The notes under the pieces were generated by a model, which had not been told where the DNA came from, made no database searches, and saw only the letters and a program-made list of their open reading frames with translations. The translations under genes and the position numbers were made by a program. DNA of 64,000 nucleotides, from the NCBI GenBank assembly GCA_036490335.1, contig DASXEB010000019.1, forward strand, positions 124,001-188,000. Reading direction: 5' to 3'. Below, one piece after another: positions 52,038 through 60,378 of this stretch; position 1 is the first letter of the stretch, and every line of letters starts with the position of its first letter. Source of the stretch: Palsa-1392 sp036490335 (GTDB lineage: Bacteria; Verrucomicrobiota; Verrucomicrobiia; Chthoniobacterales; UBA10450).

Positions 52038-54305
52038 ATGGCTTTGGAAGATAACCAGCTGCTTTTCGGGTCGGATCCGACGCCGCGGATCGTCGCGATC
52101 GAGATGGGCGAAACGGGAACGGTGAAGGTTTACCGGCGCGCGGAAAATGGCGCGACGGTTTGCGAGACGGAGGAATTTCATCCCTTCGTCTGGGCGGACA
52201 GCGACGTGGCGGATCTTGGCCTAACGAACGCGGAAAAGCTCGCGGGCGATCTGAAATACGGCTGGCTCGTGACGACGAACAGTTGGAAGGAATTGATCGC
52301 GCTCCGCAACGCGCTGAAGAATTCCGGCCGCAGTTATTTCGCGCTCAGCGATCCGGTTCAGCACTACCTCACGCACACCGGGCGTACGCTTTTCAAGCAG
52401 TTGACGTTCGCGGAGCTGAAACGAATGCAGCTCGAAGTGCTCGCGTTTTCCGGCGGCGATCTCGAGGCCGCGCCTAACGACCACCTAACGAGCATCGCGC
52501 TCTCCGACAACACCGGCTGGGAGGAATTAATCGTCATCGACCCGAACGCGATCGAGGAATCGGAGCACGCCGCGATCAAGCGCCTAACGAGTCTGATCAA
52601 AGAGCGCGACCCCGACGTGATCGAAGGTCACAACCTCTTCAAATTCGACCTGCCGTTTCTCGTCGCGCGTGCGCGGAAAGTGAAAACGAAACTCGATTGG
52701 GGACGCAGCGGCGGATTTCTCCGCTCACGTCCATCGCGGCTGCAGATCGCGGAGAAAACGATCGACTACCCGAAGTTCACCGTCGATGGCCGGCACTTCG
52801 TGGACACGTTTTTGCTCGCGCAATTCTACGACGTCGGCATGCGCACACTGAGCGGATTCGAGCGCACCGACGTCGCGCAACATTTCGGCCTAACGAACGC
52901 AGCCGAGATCTCGCAGCTCTCCGGCAAAGAACTCCAGCGCGCCTGGACGCACGACCTCGCGCGCTATCGCGAGCGCGCCCTTTGCGCGGTGAAAGAAACG
53001 CGCGCCGTCGCCGATTTGCTCAGCCCGAGCTACTTCATCCAGGCGCAGATTTTTCCCTACAACTACCAGGACGTCATCGTCCGCGGCAACGCCACCCGCA
53101 TCAACGCGCTCTTCCTCCGCGAATACTTCCGCCGCCGCCAAAGCATCCCCGAGATGCCGATGGCCCGCGGCTTCGAAGGCGGCTACACCGACATCTTCTT
53201 CACCGGCGTCGCGCGCAACGTCTGGCATTGCGACATCGCCTCGCTCTACCCGTCGATCATGCTGCAGTTCGATTGCCTGCCGGCGAACGACCAGTTGCAG
53301 ATGTTCCGCAGCCTCCTCACCGACCTGCGCACCTTCCGCCTCCAGGCGAAATCCGACATGCGCGAGGCGAAGGACGAGCCGACCCGCCGCTACTTCCACG
53401 CCCTCCAAAACACCTTCAAAATTCTCATCAACAGCTTCTACGGCTACCTCGGATTCGCGCAGGGACACTTCGCCGATTTCGAAGCCGCCGCGCGCGTCAC
53501 CCAGATCGGCCGCGACCTTTTGAAAAAAATGATCGACTGGCTGCAAGCCCAAGGCGCACAAGTGATCGAAGTCGACACCGACGGCATCTATTTCGTCCCG
53601 CCCGACGCAGCGGTAGCCGCCGCTGTAGCCGCGTCCCTGCGGGACGCGCCGGGCGGCGTGGCCGACCCTCGCGTCGCAATCGAAGAGCTGCAACGCGGGC
53701 TCGCCGCCGAATTGCCGGCCGGGATCGAGATTGAATTCGACGAACAATTCGACGCCATGTTCAGCTACAAGGCGAAAAACTACGCGCTCCTCCACCGCAA
53801 CGGCGAAGTCACGATCAAAGGCGGCGCGCTCAAATCGCGCGGACTCGAGAAATTCCAGCGCGATTTTCTCGAGCAAATGATCAAGCTCATCATGCAAGGA
53901 AAAGCCGACGCGATCGGCGAATTGCGCGACGATTTCGAAAAGAAAATCCGCGACGGCGCCTGGCCGATCGAGCAACTGATGAAGACCGACACGCTGCAGG
54001 ATTCGCTCGAGAAATACCGCCAGAAAATCGCCGGCGGAGGCCGCAACCGCGCCGCTGCCTACGAGCTCGCCCTCGCCAGCGGCCGCAATTACAAACCCGG
54101 CGACCAGATCAGCTACTACGTCAAAGCCACCCCGAAAAAAGTCGCCGCCTACGAAGCGGCCAAGCTCGTGACCGACTTCGACCCGCAAAACCGCGACGAA
54201 AACATCGACTACTACGTCGCGAAGCTAAGCGAGCTGGTGAAGAAATTCGGCGGCGCGACGGCGAAGGCGAAGGAAAACCCGAGCCAGGAAAGTCTGGCGT
54301 TCTAG
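52038..54305 (+). CDS. polB: Family B DNA polymerase, proofreading site apparently lost
   Basis: A 755-residue B-family DNA polymerase. Polymerase motif A DIASLYPSIM (Asp399), motif B KILINSFYGYLG and motif C VDTDG (Asp513, Asp515) are intact. The exonuclease domain keeps Exo II (GHNLFKFD, 197-204), but the Exo I position, normally D-I-E, reads L-E-V-L (132-135), and the Exo III segment (around 310-318) has no Asp. Hence synthesis should be possible but 3'-5' proofreading probably not. Bacterial family B polymerases serve in repair or damage tolerance; that role here is inferred. Repeat copies occur only in the first 860 bp. Confidence 0.9.
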   Translation: MALEDNQLLFGSDPTPRIVAIEMGETGTVKVYRRAENGATVCETEEFHPFVWADSDVADLGLTNAEKLAGDLKYGWLVTTNSWKELIALRNALKNSGRSYFALSDPVQHYLTHTGRTLFKQLTFAELKRMQLEVLAFSGGDLEAAPNDHLTSIALSDNTGWEELIVIDPNAIEESEHAAIKRLTSLIKERDPDVIEGHNLFKFDLPFLVARARKVKTKLDWGRSGGFLRSRPSRLQIAEKTIDYPKFTVDGRHFVDTFLLAQFYDVGMRTLSGFERTDVAQHFGLTNAAEISQLSGKELQRAWTHDLARYRERALCAVKETRAVADLLSPSYFIQAQIFPYNYQDVIVRGNATRINALFLREYFRRRQSIPEMPMARGFEGGYTDIFFTGVARNVWHCDIASLYPSIMLQFDCLPANDQLQMFRSLLTDLRTFRLQAKSDMREAKDEPTRRYFHALQNTFKILINSFYGYLGFAQGHFADFEAAARVTQIGRDLLKKMIDWLQAQGAQVIEVDTDGIYFVPPDAAVAAAVAASLRDAPGGVADPRVAIEELQRGLAAELPAGIEIEFDEQFDAMFSYKAKNYALLHRNGEVTIKGGALKSRGLEKFQRDFLEQMIKLIMQGKADAIGELRDDFEKKIRDGAWPIEQLMKTDTLQDSLEKYRQKIAGGGRNRAAAYELALASGRNYKPGDQISYYVKATPKKVAAYEAAKLVTDFDPQNRDENIDYYVAKLSELVKKFGGATAKAKENPSQESLAF

Positions 54306-54332
54306 CCACGCCGCTTACCGGGCCGTGGCTAG
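54302..54332. terminator. Hairpin shared by convergent polB and HAAS genes
   Basis: CTAGCCACG (54302-54310) and CGTGGCTAG (54324-54332) form a perfect 9-bp inverted repeat with a 13-base loop. The polB stop TAG lies in one arm and the stop of the convergent membrane gene in the other. No U-run follows on either strand, so a bidirectional terminator is only likely, not certain. Confidence 0.6.
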
Positions 54333-55366
54333 GTGTGGACGATGCCGTTCGAGCGCGCGCCGTTCTCCGTGGGCGGCATCGATTGCCAGGCGATCCAGAC
54401 GAGCCGCCAAACGTGGAAGGCACCGCAGGCGATGATCCCGATCCAGGCCCACTCGAGACCGACGGCGACGATTTGATTCAAGTGGACGGCAGCTTGGGCG
54501 CTCACTCCCGCGCCGGCGGGGATGGCGATGAGCGGCGTGGTTTTCATCAAGGGATAAAGAACAAACAAACTGCCCAGACAGACGAGGATGCCGGTCAGCG
54601 GAGGCAGCCAGCGCCAGCCGGGTTGCGCGAGATTTATCCAATGCTGCGCGAGGCAGACGAAGGAGAGGATGAGGATCGGGAAATGGAGCGACGTCCACAT
54701 CGGCACGAAATGGATCTGGGCGCCGTGCTGGTTGATGACGAAGAACGGAAAGCTCGAATGCCCGAGCCACCAGAGGATGAAGATGGATTGAAGGATGACG
54801 CCGGCGATGGAGTTGCTCCGGCGGACTTGTTTTGCCTGGCGCTCGGGCGACGGCAGGCGGCGCGGATCCCAGCGGCCGCTCCAGCGCTCGAGCAAGCGAT
54901 ATTTGCGCAGCGCGAGATCGAGGAGGGCGAAGGCGATCGTGACGAGCAGCAGGACCGGGAGCGAGACCTGCGCGCCCCGGGTGAGCGCGTCGCGCAAGGC
55001 TTCCCCCGGATGGCCGTCGAAGTTCAAAACGAACGCCGGGATCACGCCGGGCACGAGGAGCAGCACGAGCGTCACCTTGAGCGCCGTCCAGTAGAACGGA
55101 AAAAGGAGCGGCCCGATGATCTGCCGGCCGAAAGTGAGCGTGCGGCTCTGCGGTTGATAGCGCGAGGCGACGACGATGGGCGCGCCGTGCTCTTTGAGGA
55201 GCGCGGCAACTTCGTCCGTGCTCAGAGGCCGGCCGAGCGCGGCGGCGCGGTCGTCGATTTCGGCCTGGAGATTGGCCGCGAGCTCCGCGGCGATGTCGGC
55301 GCGCTGCTTTTTCGGGAGCCAGAATTTCACGGCGGTGAGATAGCGATCGAGGATTGGCGTGGTCAT
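54329..55366 (-). CDS. Membrane protein with HAAS-like N-terminal domain
   Basis: A 345-residue inner-membrane protein. Residues 1-75 form a helical HAAS-type domain (LTAVKFWLPKKQRADIAAEL and DEVAALLKEHGAP), commonly found on proteins encoded next to PadR regulators. About six transmembrane segments follow. It is 32 bases downstream of the padR gene; PadR-HAAS pairs are a known module in which the regulator controls the membrane partner. Physiological role unknown. No repeat copies; one lies in the gap (55385). Confidence 0.8.
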   Translation of the reverse strand: MTTPILDRYLTAVKFWLPKKQRADIAAELAANLQAEIDDRAAALGRPLSTDEVAALLKEHGAPIVVASRYQPQSRTLTFGRQIIGPLLFPFYWTALKVTLVLLLVPGVIPAFVLNFDGHPGEALRDALTRGAQVSLPVLLLVTIAFALLDLALRKYRLLERWSGRWDPRRLPSPERQAKQVRRSNSIAGVILQSIFILWWLGHSSFPFFVINQHGAQIHFVPMWTSLHFPILILSFVCLAQHWINLAQPGWRWLPPLTGILVCLGSLFVLYPLMKTTPLIAIPAGAGVSAQAAVHLNQIVAVGLEWAWIGIIACGAFHVWRLVWIAWQSMPPTENGARSNGIVHT

Positions 55367-55398
55367 TGGTTTCTTTCTCGGTTGTCGTTAGGCGTTAG

Positions 55399-55737
55399 CT
55401 AAATGATGCGGTTGAGGGAAGAGTTCATCTGCTCGAGCTCGGCCAGGAGCTGCTTGAGAATGGCGCGGCCGTCGCGCGAGAGTTTGTAGAAGCGCTTCTG
55501 GCGATTGTTTTCCTCGCGCCATTCGCTTGCGAGCAGGCCCTGGGTCTCGAGCCGGCGGAGGAGCGGATAAAGCGTGCCCTCATCGATCTCGACCCCGAGC
55601 GCCGCGAGATCCTTGCGCAAAGTGTAGCCGTAATGTTCCCGGCGCAGTTGCGCGAGCACAGCAACGATGAGCAGTCCGCGGCGCAATTCGAGGCGCAGGT
55701 TGTTAAAAAGGTCGGTATTGAAATTACCCGCGTTCAT
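55399..55737 (-). CDS. PadR-family transcriptional regulator
   Basis: A 112-residue winged-helix regulator: LRRGLLIVAVLAQLRREHYGYTLRKDL is the helical start, IDEGTLYPLLRRLETQGLLASEWRE the recognition helix and wing, RKRFYKLSRDG the beta hairpin. It is short-form PadR (s1/2 type). It is co-transcribed with the HAAS membrane gene and probably autorepressed through a site upstream of 55740. Confidence 0.9.
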   Translation of the reverse strand: MNAGNFNTDLFNNLRLELRRGLLIVAVLAQLRREHYGYTLRKDLAALGVEIDEGTLYPLLRRLETQGLLASEWREENNRQKRFYKLSRDGRAILKQLLAELEQMNSSLNRII

Positions 55738-55743
55738 TTACAA

Positions 55744-55790
55744 GGTGAAACACACTATGTAACACACAGTATGTGCAACATCGTATCCGA
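55744..55790 (-). promoter_or_regulatory. Candidate PadR operator upstream of padR
   Basis: ATGT and ACAT half-sites occur as CTATGTAACACACAGTATGT and ATGTGCAACATC, giving the ATGT...ACAT dyad arrangement known for PadR operators, plus two direct CACACA/TATGT repeats. It lies immediately upstream of the padR start on the leftward transcript. The rest of the 459-bp gap (55790-56090) shows no gene or clear structure apart from the two hairpins at 56092-56181. Confidence 0.5.
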
Positions 55791-56091
55791 TGTCAAGGGT
55801 AGACAACGCCTGCTCTCAGCCAGGCATCGGATCGGCTTTGACTACGTGCCGAAAATGAAGGACCGCGACCCCATGATACTTCGGACCGCTTGGTCGGTGA
55901 AGGCTCGAGGCAGGCGACTCAGCACGAGCTCATCTTGAATTGAGCCTTATGCTCAACTCCATTCACAGCTTGATCTACTCCGACGCGGCGCAGGCAACGC
56001 CGCGGGGTTCCGCTTTGTGCCCGGTTGGAAGCAGCGGCCGAAGATTGGGTGACGTGATCTTCAGTCCGGAACCGGGTCTCTCAAAGTCTTC

Positions 56092-56142
56092 CTGGGGATC
56101 TGGGTCTTCCGAGGCTCTTCCCACCTCGGGTTCAGATCCCAG
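56092..56142. other. Imperfect hairpin next to the inverted 9-mer hairpin
   Basis: CTGGGGATCTG (56092-56102) pairs with CAGATCCCAG (56133-56142) with one bulged G, and inner CCGAGG pairs with CCTCGG. It follows the 16-bp hairpin on the leftward transcript of the beta-propeller gene. It might be a second terminator element or a small structured RNA; no U-run. A TTCAGAT loop resembles a tRNA T-loop superficially but does not match the consensus. Confidence 0.4.
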
Positions 56143-56143
56143 C

Positions 56144-56181
56144 CTTATACTCGTTAGGCATTCGCGCCTAACGAGTATAAG
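56144..56181. terminator. 16-bp perfect hairpin built from two inverted 9-mers
   Basis: CTTATACTCGTTAGGC (56144-56159) and GCCTAACGAGTATAAG (56166-56181) are exact inverted repeats with a 6-base loop ATTCGC. The 9-mer forms the loop-proximal half of each arm. It lies 15 bases past the stop of the leftward beta-propeller gene, the usual place for a terminator; DNA uptake sequences in Neisseria and Haemophilus often form such inverted pairs at gene ends. No U-run follows. Confidence 0.8.
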
Positions 56182-56196
56182 CGGGAAAGGCGCCGG

Positions 56197-57654
56197 TCAG
56201 TTGACCGTGATGTTGACCGGCTTCGAAGGAATGCCGTTGGCCACGACTTCGAGCGTGCTGCTGCCGGTCTCGGCTGTCGCCGGCACGTCGAAGTTAGTCG
56301 AGACCTTCGCTTTTCCGGTTGCGACGCCCATCGTGCTGTGATCGTGGGTGCGCGCGTAGAAGACGTGCTTGGTCGCGGCGTTTGTAATTCGGACGAGCGG
56401 ATAGTTCGTCGCCGTCTGGTACTCATCGCCGAACGAGGCGGCCTGCGAGAGTCCGTTGAATTGCTGACCGCTGATCTTGTAGGTTGAGCCGCGGGTCACG
56501 CTCGCCGGGAATTTTTTGATTCTCGGCGCCCAGGCCGCTTTGTATTTCGTGTTTGCGGGTGTGTAGACTTCTGCGTTCGATCCATTCGCGATCATGGCCT
56601 GGCCGGTGGGAAGCATGACGAGCGCTCCGGGCGCGTTCAGGTCGGTGACGAACGTTTTGCCATTATAGATATAAAGGCGGCCGGAATCGCCCTCGACGAG
56701 CGCGTCGCCGTTAGGCAAAAGAACGGCGAAGGAATCGCCGGCGTTGTCGCCATTCGGAAAATCGGGACCGGCCGCCCAGGTGCCCTCGCCCGAGGATTGC
56801 GCGGGCGGAGTCCAGACGGCGGTGTGACCGGCTTCGTTGCCGGTCTGCGTGTAGGAGCCGGTGGCGAAGACTTTGCCGTCGGGCAAAAGGATTCCCGGGC
56901 CAACTTCGCCCGGCGGATAGTAACAATACTGGCCGCTGCTTCCGTACTGGAGACAGCCGAAAGGCGAGGGCGAATGCAGATCGACGATCGTGCTGCCTTC
57001 GGTATTCCAGGTTTGCGTGCCGGGGAAATAACGCTCGGAGTTCGGCGCGTTCTTGACATCGAAAGTGAGGAAGGTGCCGTCGGGCAGCAGGGTCCAGCCT
57101 TCTTCGGCGTTGAAATCACTCTTGCCGGTCGAGGCGAGCGCCGTCCAAGTCAGCGTCGTGGGATCGAGCGCGGCCATCTGCATGTCGAGCTTGCGGCCGA
57201 TGGCGAAGCGGCCATCGGGCAAAACGAGCGCCGGCGAGTCGCCGATGAAATCCCAGCCCGAGGGCGGCGGCAGATTCGTCCAGGTGTTGGCAATCGGATC
57301 GTAAACTTCGCCGACATTTGTCAAAGCGAAATTGCCGTTGTTGTATTCGCCGCCGTCGATCACGAGCTTGCCGTTGGCGAGCACCGCCGAGGCGAAGGCG
57401 TCGGGCACGTATCCATGCTCGAGTGAGGCCAGTTTCGTCCAGGTGCCGTTGACGTAGCTGCCGTTGATGTCGGGCGTCAATTTCCACCAATCGGAATCAT
57501 CGTTCGCCTGGAACATCAACGTCCCGTCGGTGAGCTGGAATCCGAGAAAGGCACCGCCGGGCGGCTGATTCTTGAGTGAAGTGAGCGTCTGGGCGAACGA
57601 AGCGCCGGTGAGCGCGAGCAGAGTGAGCAATATGCGTACGGATGGTTTAATCAT
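56197..57654 (-). CDS. Secreted beta-propeller protein, galactose-oxidase-like
   Basis: A 485-residue exported protein with a signal peptide (IKPSVRILLTLLALTGASFA) and about six kelch-like blades with VLPDGR / LLPDGT / LPNGDAL turns and a WT-x-L strand pattern. Residues about 395-485 form an Ig-like domain of the DUF1929 type seen at the C-terminus of galactose and glyoxal oxidases (YARTHDHSTMG). The Tyr-His pair expected for the copper-radical site is not evident, so catalytic activity is doubtful. It is divergent from the multicopper oxidase gene. Only one near-copy of the repeat (56709). Confidence 0.82.
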   Translation of the reverse strand: MIKPSVRILLTLLALTGASFAQTLTSLKNQPPGGAFLGFQLTDGTLMFQANDDSDWWKLTPDINGSYVNGTWTKLASLEHGYVPDAFASAVLANGKLVIDGGEYNNGNFALTNVGEVYDPIANTWTNLPPPSGWDFIGDSPALVLPDGRFAIGRKLDMQMAALDPTTLTWTALASTGKSDFNAEEGWTLLPDGTFLTFDVKNAPNSERYFPGTQTWNTEGSTIVDLHSPSPFGCLQYGSSGQYCYYPPGEVGPGILLPDGKVFATGSYTQTGNEAGHTAVWTPPAQSSGEGTWAAGPDFPNGDNAGDSFAVLLPNGDALVEGDSGRLYIYNGKTFVTDLNAPGALVMLPTGQAMIANGSNAEVYTPANTKYKAAWAPRIKKFPASVTRGSTYKISGQQFNGLSQAASFGDEYQTATNYPLVRITNAATKHVFYARTHDHSTMGVATGKAKVSTNFDVPATAETGSSTLEVVANGIPSKPVNITVN

Positions 57655-57847
57655 GGAAGTGTTTAGATCAATGCCGCGCGTTTCGCGGGAGGCGAAAGAA
57701 TGCGCGGCAATCGCCGGAGACGTTTGCGGGAACGGGGTAAAGAGTCAAGAAAAAAGGTGCGGAAGCATGGAGACTCGTTAGGCAAAACCGTCAGTTCGAG
57801 CTCGTCTTCCCTCACGCTTCTGCGCCGGTCCGGTCGGGGAATTTATC

Positions 57848-57876
57848 TTGACTCAGCCGCCTGTAAATCTTATCCG
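57848..57876 (+). promoter_or_regulatory. Candidate sigma70-type promoter of the multicopper oxidase gene
   Basis: TTGACT (57848-57853) and TATCCG (57871-57876) are separated by 17 bases, 48 bases before the ATG at 57924. The -35 box is near consensus, the -10 box moderate. It lies in the 269-bp divergent gap to the beta-propeller gene, which also holds one repeat copy (57775). Confidence 0.45.
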
Positions 57877-57923
57877 AGGCATCGGGCTTTCCTCGATTTC
57901 GGTTTCGTCTTTTGCTTACAAAA

Positions 57924-59627
57924 ATGATCACAAAACTTTGGAAGCGAAACGGCCTCGTCGCCGCGATGACACTGATTGCTTGGTCGCAATTTCCCGCCCA
58001 AGCCCAGGATCCATGCCCGCGTTTCCCGCTCGGCAGCGCGGTCCAGGAGCCGGAAGATCTTTACAGCCAAAACGGCGTTCTGAGCGTCGACTTGAGCTAT
58101 CAAACGTCGATCGACGCCTACGGCGAGACACATTATTGTTTCGTTAACTCCGATGGCGCGGAATCGCCGACCCTCCACGTCAATCCCGGCGACACGCTCG
58201 TCATCAATCTGACCAACCTCGTCCCCGATACCGGCAGCAAAATGCGCGACATGCCGGAGATGGAATTCTCGAAAGCGGGCGACGGCGGCTGCGCGGCCAC
58301 GACGATGACCGCGGCCTCGGTCAACATTCATTACCACGGCACGAACACGCCGCCGGTTTGTCACCAGGACGAAGTCATCCACACGATCATCAACTCCGGC
58401 CAGACCTTTCGCTACGAAGTCCATTTCCCGAAAGATGAGCCGCCCGGCCTTTACTGGTATCACCCGCACATTCACGGCATCTCGACCGCCGCCGTCCAAG
58501 GCGGCGCGTCCGGCGCGATCATCGTCGAAGGCATCGAGAACGTGAATCCGAAGGTCGCCGGCTTGCCGCAACAGCTTCTCATCGTGCGCGACAATCCGGC
58601 CGAAAATCCCGGCGACTCGGGCACGAAGCGGCCCGGGAAAAATCCCAATGACAAGGACGACCCGCCGGTTGATTTGTCGCTCAATTACATCCCGATCACC
58701 GGCCCGCTTTATTCGCCCGCGACCATGACGATGAGGCCGCGCGAGACGCAATTCTGGCGGGTGCTGAACGCCTGCGCCGAGACGGTGATCGATTTGCAAT
58801 TGCAATACGACAACAAGCTCCAGCCGATGGAAGTCGTCGCGCTCGATGGCGTGCCGATCGGTTCGCAAAAAGGCAGCGGCAAAGGATCGACCATCACCGA
58901 CTACAACCTGCTCATTCCGCCGGCTGGTCGCGCGGAATTTATCGTGAAAAGTCCGGGCGCAAGCGTCCAGAACGCGGTGCTCGTTGCCGAAGGCGTCACG
59001 ACCGGCCCGGCCGGCGACAACGATCCGACGCGGCTTCTGCTCCAGATCACGCCGTCCGAAACCGCCGCCGAGCCGGCCATGCGAAAAATTCCCGCCGTCT
59101 CCGCGCCGCCGCCGCCGGAGCGTTTCGCCGGTCTCGCCGACGCCAAGCCAACCGCAAAACGGAAGCTCTATTTTTCGGAAGACGGCACTTATTTTTACAT
59201 CACGGTCGATGGCCAGACGCCGCAGCCTTACGAAATGAATGAGCCGCCGGCGATCGTGACCACGCAGGGTTCAGTCGAGGATTGGACGATCGAAAATCGC
59301 GCTCTCGAGAATCACGAATTTCACATCCATCAGATTCACTTCCTGCTCCTCGCGCGCGACGGCAAACCGGTTTCGCCGAAAGAGCAGCAATTCCTCGACA
59401 CCGTCAATCTTCCCTACTGGCCCGGCACCGGTCGCTACCCGAGCGTGACTTTGCGCATGGATTTTCGCGGTCCCGACGTCGGCGATTTCGTTTACCACTG
59501 CCACATTCTCGATCACGAAGACGCGGGCATGATGGCGATCATTCGAGTGCTGCCGCGTGGGTCTTCGGCACTCAAAAATCACGCGACGAAGGACGCCGCG
59601 AAGATCGCCGCTGCTCGAAACAAATAA
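57924..59627 (+). CDS. Secreted multicopper oxidase
   Basis: A 567-residue exported copper enzyme oxidising a substrate while reducing O2 to water. Signal peptide ends near QAQA. The four copper-binding blocks are present: HYHG, WYHPHIHG, HEFHIHQIHF and HCHILDHEDAGM (type 1 Cys in HCH, Met as axial ligand). Three cupredoxin domains fit the length. A cysteine-containing N-terminal extension and a Pro/Lys-rich insertion (about 225-250) are unusual. Substrate unknown. The gene has no repeat copy at all, nor has the 1.9-kb stretch from 57784 to 59666. Confidence 0.93.
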   Translation: MITKLWKRNGLVAAMTLIAWSQFPAQAQDPCPRFPLGSAVQEPEDLYSQNGVLSVDLSYQTSIDAYGETHYCFVNSDGAESPTLHVNPGDTLVINLTNLVPDTGSKMRDMPEMEFSKAGDGGCAATTMTAASVNIHYHGTNTPPVCHQDEVIHTIINSGQTFRYEVHFPKDEPPGLYWYHPHIHGISTAAVQGGASGAIIVEGIENVNPKVAGLPQQLLIVRDNPAENPGDSGTKRPGKNPNDKDDPPVDLSLNYIPITGPLYSPATMTMRPRETQFWRVLNACAETVIDLQLQYDNKLQPMEVVALDGVPIGSQKGSGKGSTITDYNLLIPPAGRAEFIVKSPGASVQNAVLVAEGVTTGPAGDNDPTRLLLQITPSETAAEPAMRKIPAVSAPPPPERFAGLADAKPTAKRKLYFSEDGTYFYITVDGQTPQPYEMNEPPAIVTTQGSVEDWTIENRALENHEFHIHQIHFLLLARDGKPVSPKEQQFLDTVNLPYWPGTGRYPSVTLRMDFRGPDVGDFVYHCHILDHEDAGMMAIIRVLPRGSSALKNHATKDAAKIAAARNK

Positions 59628-59728
59628 CGAATCCTGCCGCCGCCGGCGCGTCGGCTGCTTTTCGTTAGTCGTTAGGCAAACTGCTTCGGCGCGCTTTACA
59701 CCGCGGCCCACCACTCACAAGTTCGCCG

Positions 59729-60358
59729 ATGCCGAACCTTGCCAGTTGGATTCGTCGTCGCGACGAGAAATGGTTCAATCCAATTTTCGCGGCGCATCCC
59801 GGCGTGAAAGTTTTCAATGCCGCGCGGCAGGTGGTGAACATGGGCGAGATGAACGCGCTCCTCCTCACCGGCGGCAACGACATTTCGCAGGAACATTTGC
59901 ACCAGCCCGTGCCCGACCCATCGATCCTCGAAAAAGGCGATCGCGCGCGCGACGAATGGGAGTTTGCCGCGGCCAAAAACGCGCTCGATCGCGGCCTGCC
60001 GATTTTCGCCATCTGCAAAGGCATGCAGCTTCTCAACGTCGCGCTCGGCGGCACGCTCCGGCTCGACATTCCCGGCCACAATTTTCCCGAGCAAAAATCG
60101 CACGACGTCCAGCCGCTCCGCAGCGACAACGCGGCGGCGCATCGTTTTGAAAAAGTGAACAGCTCGCATCATCAGGCGATCGACCGCGTGGCCGACGGTC
60201 TCGTCGTCGAGTCGTGGTGCGCCAAGGACGACGTCATCGAGCAAATGCGCCTGACCGATCGCGATTTCGGGCTCGCGGTTCAATATCATCCCGAGCGCGG
60301 CTCGATTTACGCCCCGCTCTTCGACGATTTTCTCGGCCGGCTGGCGGCGAACGCCTAA
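59729..60358 (+). CDS. Class-I glutamine amidotransferase (peptidase C26)
   Basis: A 209-residue gamma-glutamyl hydrolase/PuuD-like protein. Nucleophile Cys96 sits in AICKGMQLLNVALGG (GxCxGxQ nucleophile elbow), and QYHPER supplies the His-Glu pair. LLLTGGNDIS is the oxyanion-side loop. Such enzymes cleave gamma-glutamyl amides (for example gamma-Glu-GABA); the substrate is not evident. It ends in a TAA from a GCCTAACAA near-copy, 21 bases before the HAD gene, so they are likely co-transcribed. Confidence 0.87.
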   Translation: MPNLASWIRRRDEKWFNPIFAAHPGVKVFNAARQVVNMGEMNALLLTGGNDISQEHLHQPVPDPSILEKGDRARDEWEFAAAKNALDRGLPIFAICKGMQLLNVALGGTLRLDIPGHNFPEQKSHDVQPLRSDNAAAHRFEKVNSSHHQAIDRVADGLVVESWCAKDDVIEQMRLTDRDFGLAVQYHPERGSIYAPLFDDFLGRLAANA

Positions 60359-60378
60359 CAATGCCTAACGCCTAACGA
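60351..60378 (+). repeat. Tandem 9-mer copies abutting the HAD-gene start
   Basis: GCCTAACAA (about 60353), GCCTAACGC (about 60363) and GCCTAACGA (60370) follow one another with 7- to 10-bp spacing; the last ends immediately before the ATG at 60379. The arrangement parallels the ftsZ array and again lies where a ribosome-binding site would be expected. Confidence 0.85.

Noticed and set aside
56125..56142. A tRNA T-arm (GGGTTCAGATCCC)
   Set aside because: The loop lacks the invariant A at position 58 and no acceptor, D or anticodon arm is present around it.
56197..57654. Functional galactose or glyoxal oxidase
   Set aside because: The C-terminal domain fits, but the Tyr-His pair and the Tyr-Cys crosslink region of the copper-radical site are not seen.
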